IMG/VR virus record: IMGVR_UViG_3300034418_013122
Location: 1 to 27,038 of that record
Strand: one strand, 5' to 3'
Origin: a virus
Length of the DNA: 27,038 bases
Positions 6,947 through 13,915 of the stretch are shown here, piece after piece. The notes under the pieces are model-generated. The model was not told the origin of the DNA, did not search any database, and saw nothing but the letters and a program-made list of their open reading frames with translations. The stretch's first letter is position 1; each line of letters starts with the position of its first letter. The translations under genes and the position numbers were made by a program.

Positions 6947-6977
6947 TAAATATACGAAACCTATTTTAAATATCCAA
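6947..6977 (-). promoter_or_regulatory. Bacteroidota-type promoter of the 7-deazaguanine operon
   Basis: TTG at 6977-6975, 20-base spacer ending TTTCG, then TATATTTA at 6954-6947 on the minus strand. It is followed by the leader AAATAAAGGTTA and the ATG at 6931. No other promoter of this type is seen until the one before folE, so it probably drives the whole 6.1-kb run of genes. Confidence 0.75.
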
Positions 6978-6979
6978 AT

Positions 6980-8146
6980 TTAATATGTGATTTGGTTTGG
7001 GTTATCAGATTTTCTTTGTTTTAATATTTTATTTTTTCTCCATTGAGAAATAGAAGGATCACCTAACATTGCATCTTCTTTTCTTTTTAATTCATCTTGA
7101 TCTAAAACCCCATCATTATTAGTATCCCATACTTTTTCTTCTTCTGATAGTTCTTTTTTAGCTAAATTTTCTAAGAATTCTCTATCATCCGCATCCCAAG
7201 GTTTATCTTCTAAACCATCATTTAAAGTTGAGTCCCATTCTTCATATAATCCATCTTCTTCATCAGCTTTCATCATATCAACTATATGTTGATGTTGTTC
7301 TTCTTTGGAAATTGGAACTTTTTCTCCATAAAGATTAGACTTATATTTTTTTCTAATTTGCTCAAAAGCAAAATTAGCTGCAATTACTAAAGCAATAGCT
7401 AAAGGATCAAATACAAAAATAATAGTTAAAAGTAAATAATTAATAATTTTGTCCATTGGAATCTCAGTTAAACCTGAAAGATACTTAAGGGGACCTAATT
7501 CACCTGCTAGATTATTACCTGTTTGGATTTCTACTATTTCAGTCTCATAATCAAATAATTGAGTATTTAAACCATCTATTTTAGTATTTAGTTCAGTTTG
7601 TCTTTCAATTGCTTGATCTAATTGTCTTTCTAATGCTTTACGAGTTGAACTAGAGGTTGTTGTTATAATCTCACCAGTTTCTCTATCTTTATACTGTATA
7701 ACATTGTTTGCTAAACCAGCTTGCAAATCAGCTACTGCCCCGTTAATGGTGCTTTTTTCCGCATTATATACTGCTAACTGGTCCCTAATGTTATCTCGTT
7801 TGGTTTCAATTAAAGCTATTTGAGCATCAATATTACCGGCTTTATTAGCTGTTTCTTGATAAGCAGCAGATAAGAAACCATAAATACCCATACTAGTAAT
7901 CCCAATTAGTACTATACAAGCTATTGTAAGATAAAATTTAAGGAAAAATGGAAGAGTTTTTCTATATTGGTACAATAAAGAAGCAATTACTAATTTTCCT
8001 GCCTCTAAAGAAGCAGCCATAATAGTAACAGCAAAGGCAGCACCTGCAAAAAGTTTACTAAGACCACTAATTGAATAGAAAGCAGCTGAAGCTGAAACTG
8101 ATAGTGCTGATAAAGCAATCAAAAAAGGAAATAATTTTTGTTTCAT
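6980..8146 (-). CDS. Four-helix membrane protein with coiled coil and EF-hand
   Basis: A 388-aa protein starting with ATG at 8146, two bases after the stop of the preceding gene (the frame is open upstream to 8191, but that would overlap it). Predicted membrane helices lie at about 8-25, 31-56, 73-93 and 236-258, with a long charged coiled-coil region (about 100-210) between helices three and four. The C-terminal 130 residues are highly acidic and contain a canonical EF-hand calcium loop at D341-E352 (D-x-N-x-D-G-V-L-D-x-x-E). It is the last gene of the lysis/signalling run. The fold suggests a calcium-responsive membrane sensor or scaffold; no enzyme motif is visible. Confidence 0.85.
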   Translation of the reverse strand: MKQKLFPFLIALSALSVSASAAFYSISGLSKLFAGAAFAVTIMAASLEAGKLVIASLLYQYRKTLPFFLKFYLTIACIVLIGITSMGIYGFLSAAYQETANKAGNIDAQIALIETKRDNIRDQLAVYNAEKSTINGAVADLQAGLANNVIQYKDRETGEIITTTSSSTRKALERQLDQAIERQTELNTKIDGLNTQLFDYETEIVEIQTGNNLAGELGPLKYLSGLTEIPMDKIINYLLLTIIFVFDPLAIALVIAANFAFEQIRKKYKSNLYGEKVPISKEEQHQHIVDMMKADEEDGLYEEWDSTLNDGLEDKPWDADDREFLENLAKKELSEEEKVWDTNNDGVLDQDELKRKEDAMLGDPSISQWRKNKILKQRKSDNPNQITY

Positions 8147-8147
8147 T

Positions 8148-8858
8148 TTATTTTTCTTTTGAGGCATGTTTAACACCCATAATAGTACCAATAATACTAA
8201 ATGAATTTGTCAATAGAATACCAAATAAATTGGACCATGTTGATTCTATGATTTTAGCATCTAATCCTTTCATCATCACAAATACATATAGGGCTGTGGT
8301 AACTAAACCTACCCCCATAATTACCCAAAGTGCAACTTTTACAATGTTACCCATTAATTCCGTTTGAGTTTTCTTTTGAAGTAAACTTAAATCTTGTTCT
8401 GCTTTAGATTTAGCATTTTCTGCTTCTAGCTTTAGTCTTTGAGTTTCTATATGGGCTTCTTCTGCTTCTTTTAATGCTTCTGTTAGTTTTTGATTTTGTT
8501 CTTTTTCTTTTTTTTCTGTATTTCTAAAATGGGTTTTAGATGAAATTAATAATTCTTCTGCTTTTTTCCTAGCTCCTTCTGTTTCTTCTAATGCCTTTTC
8601 TAATTGTCTATTTACTCTTTTGTTTTCTTTTGCAGCTTGTTCTAATTCAGAATTTTGTTTTTGAATTTGTTTTGTAATTTCTAAACGTTGTTTTCTTTTA
8701 TCAGAATCCTTTTCTTTACATACTTTAAGATATTCCTCAAATTCAGTATCACCATCAGGGGCTTTTAAAATTTTAAGAAAATTACCTTCTACATAAACTT
8801 TCTTTTGTTTAGCAACCTCTAATAGAACATTCCTTGTATGTTCCGTTACTTTTATCAT
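8148..8858 (-). CDS. Coiled-coil membrane protein
   Basis: A 236-aa protein: a short N-terminal domain (1-50), a long, almost uninterrupted coiled coil rich in K/E/Q (about 55-165), then two membrane helices (about 173-195 and 210-229) and a short basic tail. There is no signal peptide, so the coiled coil is probably cytoplasmic and C-terminally anchored. The gene starts two bases after the response-regulator stop and ends two bases before the EF-hand membrane protein, so all are co-translated. It may be the effector or scaffold of the adjacent kinase/regulator pair. No known family recognised. Confidence 0.82.
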   Translation of the reverse strand: MIKVTEHTRNVLLEVAKQKKVYVEGNFLKILKAPDGDTEFEEYLKVCKEKDSDKRKQRLEITKQIQKQNSELEQAAKENKRVNRQLEKALEETEGARKKAEELLISSKTHFRNTEKKEKEQNQKLTEALKEAEEAHIETQRLKLEAENAKSKAEQDLSLLQKKTQTELMGNIVKVALWVIMGVGLVTTALYVFVMMKGLDAKIIESTWSNLFGILLTNSFSIIGTIMGVKHASKEK

Positions 8859-8860
8859 TA

Positions 8861-9298
8861 TTACCTATAAACTTTAAAAGGAGCTGTTCGAGCTTTATAT
8901 CCTTCATAATCCTTTTTAAATTCTTCTAAACGTGGTTCAATATCATCTGATTTGATAATCCAAAATTGGGCGCCTACAAGTTTTGCTTTTTCAATTTCTT
9001 GTTCGTCTTGAGAAGATGAAATAATACCTACAACACAGCCATTACCATATTCATGATTAATTTTTCTAATCATTTCAATTCCATCAAATGAAGAACCTAT
9101 AATATTTAAATCTACAAATACACATTCAGGTTTTTCATGGTTTGGATCATCTGGAAACCATTTTTTAAACATTTCAGCAGCTTTATCACTACTATCTAAA
9201 GCTTCAATTGAAAGAGCCATATCTAGTAAAGAACATGCATCCTCAAATACTAGATGAAATAAATTTTCATCATCAATCAACATTAAAGTATCAATCAT
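8861..9298 (-). CDS. Stand-alone response regulator receiver
   Basis: A 145-aa CheY-type receiver domain with no output domain. The acidic pair is D9-D10 (LMLIDDEN), the phosphoacceptor is D63 (VFVDLNIIGSSFDGIEMI), the switch hydroxyl is S94-S96 (VGIISSS), and the conserved lysine is K116 (FWIIKSDD). Its start overlaps the histidine-kinase stop by 8 bases, the classical arrangement of a cognate pair. With no DNA-binding domain it must act through protein contacts, for example with the coiled-coil membrane protein encoded directly downstream. Phage-encoded receivers are uncommon. Confidence 0.9.
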   Translation of the reverse strand: MIDTLMLIDDENLFHLVFEDACSLLDMALSIEALDSSDKAAEMFKKWFPDDPNHEKPECVFVDLNIIGSSFDGIEMIRKINHEYGNGCVVGIISSSQDEQEIEKAKLVGAQFWIIKSDDIEPRLEEFKKDYEGYKARTAPFKVYR

Positions 9299-10388
9299 TG
9301 TTTCCTATCTTTATTTTTATTTTTGTTCCTACTACTGTTTTAAGGTGAGAGGGAATCCATTGAACAAATAATTTTGGTGTATTCCCTCCTCGTTTTATTT
9401 GAAGAAATCCTTTATATTCGTTTTTCTTTGCTTCATCTTCAACCCGCTCTCTATTATAAATATAACTATTAGGTTGCCAGGCAATTTTTTCTTCTAATTT
9501 ATCAAGTTCTTGTTTTAAAAATTCTTCATTTTTATAAACTTTTTCTACAAAAATTTCAAACCCATGTTCTTCTATAATAGCATTACAAATATTTAATCCT
9601 AAACCAGAACCACTTTCTTTTTGTCCTTCTTTTCTAACATAAGGTTTAGATAATTCTTCAAAATCCTTTTGATTAATTCCTCTACCATTGTCTTGAATAA
9701 CAATAAAATTTTCTTCAGAATATAATTTAACCCATTTTGTTGGTGAGTCATTATATTTTAGCCCATTTCTAATTAAGTTATCAATTGCAGTGCAAAAAAG
9801 TGGTTCGTTTACTTCTAATTCTGTAGGTAAATTATCATCTAAAAGAACTTGATTTTTATATGCAGTTAAGCGTAAGTAATCCTCTAATATATTTTTAATA
9901 TTATGAGGTTGTTTACTCATTTGTACATTTTGTTTTACTAAATTAGTAAATTCATATACCCCACTATATACTTTTTGAGCATGATACAATCCATCTTCAA
10001 TTAACTGAAGAGGTGCTTGTATTTTTAAATCTTGTATTTGTTGTTCTGATATTCTTCTTTTTAAAGATTTAATACCTCGAGGTAAATAGGTATTAATTCC
10101 AGAATGCATATCATGCCTAATAATTTTAGCTGCGTGTTCTAAGAATATATTTTTAGCAAATAAATCTTCTTTGATTTTTTCTTTATTTTGTATAAATTCA
10201 TATACTACTTTAAAGAATGGTGGCATAAAGAATACAACACAACCCCAACCAAATTTAGCTAAAAAGAGTGTAGGTTCACATACCCCAAATACAATACAGG
10301 TTTGTACTGTAAAGAAGGTCATCATAATTAAACCTGCAACTATTAGGGAGATTTTGGAATTTATAGATATTCCATCTAGAGCTTTCAT
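9291..10388 (-). CDS. Membrane histidine kinase
   Basis: A 365-aa sensor kinase. Two membrane helices (about 11-35 and 39-63) are followed by a phosphoacceptor helix IIRHDMHSGINTYLPRG (H92 candidate) and a GHKL ATPase domain: N-box DNLIRNGLKYN (203-213), G1 box QDNGRGI (232-238; D233) and G2 box GSGLGL (260-265). Between the G2 box and the last strands (GTKIKIKI) is an unusual charged insertion of about 65 residues (283-346). There is almost no extracytoplasmic loop, so sensing is probably of the membrane itself or of partner membrane proteins. It partners with the overlapping receiver gene and lies immediately downstream of the holin-like genes. Confidence 0.9.
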   Translation of the reverse strand: MKALDGISINSKISLIVAGLIMMTFFTVQTCIVFGVCEPTLFLAKFGWGCVVFFMPPFFKVVYEFIQNKEKIKEDLFAKNIFLEHAAKIIRHDMHSGINTYLPRGIKSLKRRISEQQIQDLKIQAPLQLIEDGLYHAQKVYSGVYEFTNLVKQNVQMSKQPHNIKNILEDYLRLTAYKNQVLLDDNLPTELEVNEPLFCTAIDNLIRNGLKYNDSPTKWVKLYSEENFIVIQDNGRGINQKDFEELSKPYVRKEGQKESGSGLGLNICNAIIEEHGFEIFVEKVYKNEEFLKQELDKLEEKIAWQPNSYIYNRERVEDEAKKNEYKGFLQIKRGGNTPKLFVQWIPSHLKTVVGTKIKIKIGNND

Positions 10389-10589
10389 TTACAACTCTGT
10401 TTTCTTAAACCCACATTTTTCAAAAAAGTATTTTGAAGGACAGAATCCCGTCCAAACACCAATTTGCAACATTAAACATACAAATATTACAATTTCCCAT
10501 AAACGAAATATATATCCTACTATCAATACCATTGACATTAGAAAGTAAACCATTCTGGTTGATGTTATATATTGTAGTAATGTTTTCAT
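10389..10589 (-). CDS. Small membrane protein with Cys-rich tail (66 aa)
   Basis: A 66-aa protein with two hydrophobic segments (about 11-28 and 30-48) and a short C-terminal tail (CPSKYFFEKCGFKK). The start codon overlaps the stop of the holin-like gene (ATGA) and the stop abuts the kinase ATG, so it is locked between lysis and signalling genes. The hydrophobic pair plus WTGFCPSKYFFEKCGF resembles small DUF2892-like inner membrane proteins (YgaP tail type), a tentative resemblance. The role is unknown; antiholin or kinase partner are possibilities. Confidence 0.72.
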   Translation of the reverse strand: MKTLLQYITSTRMVYFLMSMVLIVGYIFRLWEIVIFVCLMLQIGVWTGFCPSKYFFEKCGFKKTEL

Positions 10590-11005
10590 TTTCGTTCTCC
10601 TTTATGTTGGTCAATTTTATCAAGAATCTTATTAAGTAACTCTGTTTTGATGAAACCTGCCATAGAAGCATTTTTAAGAGCTGAAATAAGTTGGAAAATA
10701 ATAAAAGGTATTAAAATGGTTTCTGATAGCCAAGATGTGCCTTTAAATCCTAATTCTACTGAAAGAATTACTGTTAATATTAATATCCAAGCAAATAGTG
10801 TTTTTAAAACTTTAACTGCTTTGTATGTTTTGAATCCTTCTCTTTTAATTCCAGCAATAAGACCAAAGAATCCATCTAATAGAACAACTGCAACTAATGC
10901 AAGATATTGTTCAGTATTCCCCATGTAGAGATTGAGGAAGTAAGAACATAAAAAGGATATAGTTGTAGATACAACAGTTATAAGGGATAGAATATTAGTT
11001 TTCAT
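10586..11005 (-). CDS. Holin-like membrane protein
   Basis: A 139-aa protein with about four membrane helices (6-28, 34-52, 66-88, 93-110) and a basic C-terminus (DKIDQHKGERK). The VVLLDGFFGLIAGIKREGFKTYKAVK loop matches the pattern of phage holins of the Cph1/toxin-secretion type (holin family 4). It starts on the stop codon of the M15 peptidase gene (TAATG). A holin would permeabilise the inner membrane to trigger lysis. Assignment rests on topology, the D-G-x-x-G loop and gene context. Confidence 0.75.
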   Translation of the reverse strand: MKTNILSLITVVSTTISFLCSYFLNLYMGNTEQYLALVAVVLLDGFFGLIAGIKREGFKTYKAVKVLKTLFAWILILTVILSVELGFKGTSWLSETILIPFIIFQLISALKNASMAGFIKTELLNKILDKIDQHKGERK

Positions 11006-11475
11006 TATTTAGACCAATTTTCATAATAGGTCTTTCCTTTAGAGTTTCTTTTAGCTACTAAAATTTGACCTCTTTGTTCTCCATCACTATTATATGAAAC
11101 ATGAACCCAATCAGGTCTTTCATCAGTACCAAATTCCCAAATTAATTGATCAAATGGTAAATTTTCTCTAATGTAATGAAACACTTCTTCGTTTTCTGGG
11201 CCCCCTCTATGGTCCATATCTATATCAATGGCTTCGCCTTTTGAATGCTGTGAAGTTTTAGAGCCACCAATTGCTTCATTTAGAGCCATGCTTCTATATC
11301 CTGAGGAAATAAAGATTGGTTTGCCAAAATGTTCTCTAATTGGTTGGAATATTTTTTCAGCTAATAATTTAGCTGCTTCTAAATGTTCACCCTTAGGGGT
11401 ATTATCGATACCTCTACGTTTAGCAGTTTGGGATCTAGTAAATTCTCCTAATGATAAGTTAGCTGATAATTTCAT
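11005..11475 (-). CDS. M15-family peptidase, likely endolysin
   Basis: A 156-aa peptidase of the M15A/VanY type (D-Ala-D-Ala carboxypeptidase or L-Ala-D-Glu endopeptidase). Motifs: the N-terminal LSLGEFTRSQTA block, FISSGYRSMALNEAIGGS, the zinc ligands H and D in SQHSKGEAIDID, and the third ligand in PDWVHVSYN, with an acidic E upstream (WEFGTDERP). It has no signal peptide, consistent with a holin-dependent endolysin that cleaves peptidoglycan cross-links. It overlaps the small membrane gene upstream (ATGA) and the holin gene downstream. Confidence 0.9.
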   Translation of the reverse strand: MKLSANLSLGEFTRSQTAKRRGIDNTPKGEHLEAAKLLAEKIFQPIREHFGKPIFISSGYRSMALNEAIGGSKTSQHSKGEAIDIDMDHRGGPENEEVFHYIRENLPFDQLIWEFGTDERPDWVHVSYNSDGEQRGQILVAKRNSKGKTYYENWSK

Positions 11476-11702
11476 TCTTCTCCTTTTTTAAATATTTTAG
11501 TTATACCATCAATTCCAAATGATCCAAGAGTAATAATTACAAAAGAATTATAAATAAATTCTTGAACTGGAAGATCTTTACTTAAAAATCCTGTTACAAT
11601 ATCTGCTACTGCAAATAAAGTCATTACAGCAAAAGAAGCAAACCCTACAATATTTTTTTCATTAAGGGTATTATCATCTTTAAACATTTCATTAAATTTC
11701 AT
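11472..11702 (-). CDS. Small two-helix membrane protein of lysis module
   Basis: A 76-aa protein starting MKFNEMFKDDNTLNEKN, with two hydrophobic helices (about 18-38 and 50-66) and a basic end (KIFKKGEE). I chose the ATG at 11702 because its leader AAATAAAATTATG fits the pattern of the other genes; the frame is open to an ATG at 11729, which lies in a weak promoter-like TTG-N19-TATTATG. It ends overlapping the endolysin ATG, so it belongs to the lysis operon and may be a second holin, pinholin or antiholin. Confidence 0.75.
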   Translation of the reverse strand: MKFNEMFKDDNTLNEKNIVGFASFAVMTLFAVADIVTGFLSKDLPVQEFIYNSFVIITLGSFGIDGITKIFKKGEE

Positions 11703-11769
11703 AATTTTATTTTTTAAATAATTTACCATAATAAAAAACTTTTAGGGGGTAACAATTTACTATAAATAT

Positions 11770-11797
11770 TAAAAAAGGGACACTAATGTGTCCCTTC
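11770..11797 (-). terminator. Intrinsic terminator after the 78-aa gene
   Basis: On the minus strand AAGGGACAC-ATTA-GTGTCCCTT forms a perfect nine-base-pair stem with a four-base loop, followed by a T-run (TTTTAATA). It lies 21 bases after the stop of the 78-aa membrane gene and isolates it from the lysis operon downstream. Confidence 0.88.
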
Positions 11798-11817
11798 TTA
11801 TTAATAATTAACAAATA

Positions 11818-12054
11818 TTACATTTTATCTTTAAAAAGATGATATAATACAAAAACACCAACTAATCCTAACAATCCTTCATTGCTAAGAGAGCCTAAAA
11901 TATCCATAATATTATTTACTACTGATAAATTAGGCCAGAAAGGAATAGAAATACCTCCAAACAAAATTTCAATTACAATTGCTAAAGATATAAGACTAAT
12001 CCCAATTTCGGTTAGTTTTTTAGCCCAAGAACCAATTTGGCTTAAAATTTCCAT
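11818..12054 (-). CDS. Small membrane protein (78 aa)
   Basis: A 78-aa hydrophobic protein with an amphipathic N-terminal helix (MEILSQIGSWAKKLTE), a membrane helix (about 18-36), and a second one (about 60-74) ending in LYHLFKDKM. It forms its own short transcription unit between two terminators, upstream of the lysis genes. Size and topology suit a holin-like or membrane-active phage protein; no family can be named with certainty. Confidence 0.72.
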   Translation of the reverse strand: MEILSQIGSWAKKLTEIGISLISLAIVIEILFGGISIPFWPNLSVVNNIMDILGSLSNEGLLGLVGVFVLYHLFKDKM

Positions 12055-12140
12055 AAGATAAAATTTAAGGGTTAAACAGAATAAAACTACCGTCGGTTTA
12101 AGTAATTAATGAAAGAGTACTTTTTTCATAGTTATACATA

Positions 12141-12171
12141 TTAAAAAAGGAGTACTAATCTACTCTTTTTA
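12141..12171 (-). terminator. Intrinsic terminator of the nrd/replication operon
   Basis: On the minus strand AGAGTA-GATTAG-TACTCC folds into a short stem followed by TTTTTTAATA. It lies about 22 bases after the nrdA stop. Its loop (ATTAG) and T-tract resemble the terminator at 11770-11797. Confidence 0.75.
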
Positions 12172-12192
12172 TATTACTTCTATAAAATTTTA

Positions 12193-13905
12193 TTACCCAT
12201 CGCAACTCAAACAATCTTCTGATGTTCTTGAACCAATGTCTCCTTTAATTACTGAATCTGTTCTTAAGTAATAAAGAGTTTTAATACCTAGCTTCCAGCT
12301 TTCCATATGGACTTGATTAATCCATTTTGGGGAATCTGTGGGTGAAAACGCTAAATTAAGTGATTGAGTTTGGTCAATATATCTTTGGCGAATTGCAGCC
12401 TGTTGTACTAATCCTAATTGATTTACCTCGGCAAATGTTAAAAATATTTCTTTTTCACTTTCATTTAAAATTTCATTAGGTAAATTTTGCACTGAACCAT
12501 CATCAGCTAAAATTTGATCCCAAACTTTACTAACATTACGTCCTTTTTCTTCTAGTAATTTTTCTAAATAGGGATTTTTAACTATAAAAGTACCTTTAGC
12601 TCCATTAAACACATAAACATTAGCAGGATAAGGTTCAATCCCAGCTGAACAATTATTAATTCTAGAGTTAGATACTGTGGGGGCAATTGCTAATAGGTGA
12701 GTATTTCTCATACCTGTACCTCTACACCATAAAGGTTCACCATATTCTTGAGCTAATTTTCTTGAAGCAGCTTCTGCTTTTCCTCTAATATCATTAAATA
12801 TTGTATGAGTCCATGCTGTAGAAGCAATTGAATTAAAAGGTAAATTCTTTTGTTGTAAGAATGAGTGCCACCCCATTACTCCTAAACCTAATGCTCTACC
12901 TTTTTTAGCATGTCTATGGGTTCTAATCATTGATTCTTTACCATTGGTTTTTTCAATGAATTCTTCCATAACCCCATCTAAAAAGTAAATAGAGGTTTCA
13001 ACAACATCAGTATCTTTCCATTCATCATATTTTGCTAAGTTAAGAGATGATAAACAACAAATAAATGAATGTTCCTCATCTGTATGGAGTGTAATTTCAG
13101 TACAAATATTAGTCATAGAAACATTTAGATTATTCATCATATAAGCTAAAGGATTTTGTTTATTAATATTATCCTTAAACATTATATAAGGTTCACCTGT
13201 TTCTACTCTAGATTTTAAAATCTCTAACCACAAATTCATAGCCTCAGGATCTCGATCATTTAATCTTTTCATAAAAGGATCGTCTACAACTACGCATTGA
13301 TGTAAATTTAAACATTGTCTATTAGGATCTCCTTTAGGTCTTCTAATTTGTAAAAATTCTTTTATATCTAAATGATTAATATCTAAGTTAACTGAAGATG
13401 CTCCTCTTCTTACTGAACCTTGATTAGTAGCAATAATTGTAGAATCATAAATTTTACACCAAGGGACTACTCCTTCTGATTTCCCATTTCCTCTGATTTC
13501 TGTTCCTCTTGGTCTAATTCTTGAAACTGAAATTCCAACTCCCCCTCCGTATGAGGTAAGTCGCATGAGTTCAGCGTTTGTGAGCCCAATACCTCTGATT
13601 GAATCCGGAGTATCGATGCCAAAACAACTGATTGGTAATCCCCTGTCTGTTCCCGTGTTTGAGAGAACAGGGCTTGCAAGTCCAATCCATCCATTCCAAA
13701 TATATTTAAAAAATTTATTAGCTAAATCTGGTCTATTTAGCCTATCGGCCACAGCATTAGCTACGCGTCTATACGCTTTTCGGGGTGTTTCCCCTGGGAG
13801 TAAGTAACCTTTAGAAATAGTTGATAAAGCTACTTCATCCATATACTCAGGAAAATCTTTTCCTCTCTCCCATTGTTTATAATCTGCTATTAAATTATTA
13901 TCCAT
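12193..13905 (-). CDS. nrdA: Class I ribonucleotide reductase, large subunit
   Basis: The 570-aa catalytic subunit reduces ribonucleotides to deoxyribonucleotides for phage DNA synthesis. All key residues are visible: the redox cysteine C94 (PISCFGIDTP) with partner C283/C284 (FICCLSSLN), the radical triad N266-x-C268-x-E270 (NICTEI), the radical-transfer tyrosines Y545-Y546 (LYYLRT) and the C-terminal cysteine pair C565/C568 (DCLSCDG) that would accept electrons from thioredoxin. There is no N-terminal ATP-cone, so overall activity is probably not shut off by dATP, as in many phage enzymes. The gene follows nrdB by 10 bases. Part of the 5' region (about 13480-13800) is richer in G+C than the rest. 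Confidence 0.96.
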   Translation of the reverse strand: MDNNLIADYKQWERGKDFPEYMDEVALSTISKGYLLPGETPRKAYRRVANAVADRLNRPDLANKFFKYIWNGWIGLASPVLSNTGTDRGLPISCFGIDTPDSIRGIGLTNAELMRLTSYGGGVGISVSRIRPRGTEIRGNGKSEGVVPWCKIYDSTIIATNQGSVRRGASSVNLDINHLDIKEFLQIRRPKGDPNRQCLNLHQCVVVDDPFMKRLNDRDPEAMNLWLEILKSRVETGEPYIMFKDNINKQNPLAYMMNNLNVSMTNICTEITLHTDEEHSFICCLSSLNLAKYDEWKDTDVVETSIYFLDGVMEEFIEKTNGKESMIRTHRHAKKGRALGLGVMGWHSFLQQKNLPFNSIASTAWTHTIFNDIRGKAEAASRKLAQEYGEPLWCRGTGMRNTHLLAIAPTVSNSRINNCSAGIEPYPANVYVFNGAKGTFIVKNPYLEKLLEEKGRNVSKVWDQILADDGSVQNLPNEILNESEKEIFLTFAEVNQLGLVQQAAIRQRYIDQTQSLNLAFSPTDSPKWINQVHMESWKLGIKTLYYLRTDSVIKGDIGSRTSEDCLSCDG

Positions 13906-13915
13906 TATATATTAT

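Noticed and set aside
8071-8367. Plus-strand frame opposite the membrane-protein genes
   Set aside because: It is the antisense shadow of two well-supported coding regions.
10171-10928. Several plus-strand frames opposite kinase, 66-aa and holin-like genes, and a second minus frame at 10420-10671
   Set aside because: They overlap genes with clear motifs and tight operon junctions, so they are shadows.
13467-13807. Alternative frames within nrdA
   Set aside because: nrdA is intact with all catalytic residues; these are out-of-frame products of a G+C-richer patch.
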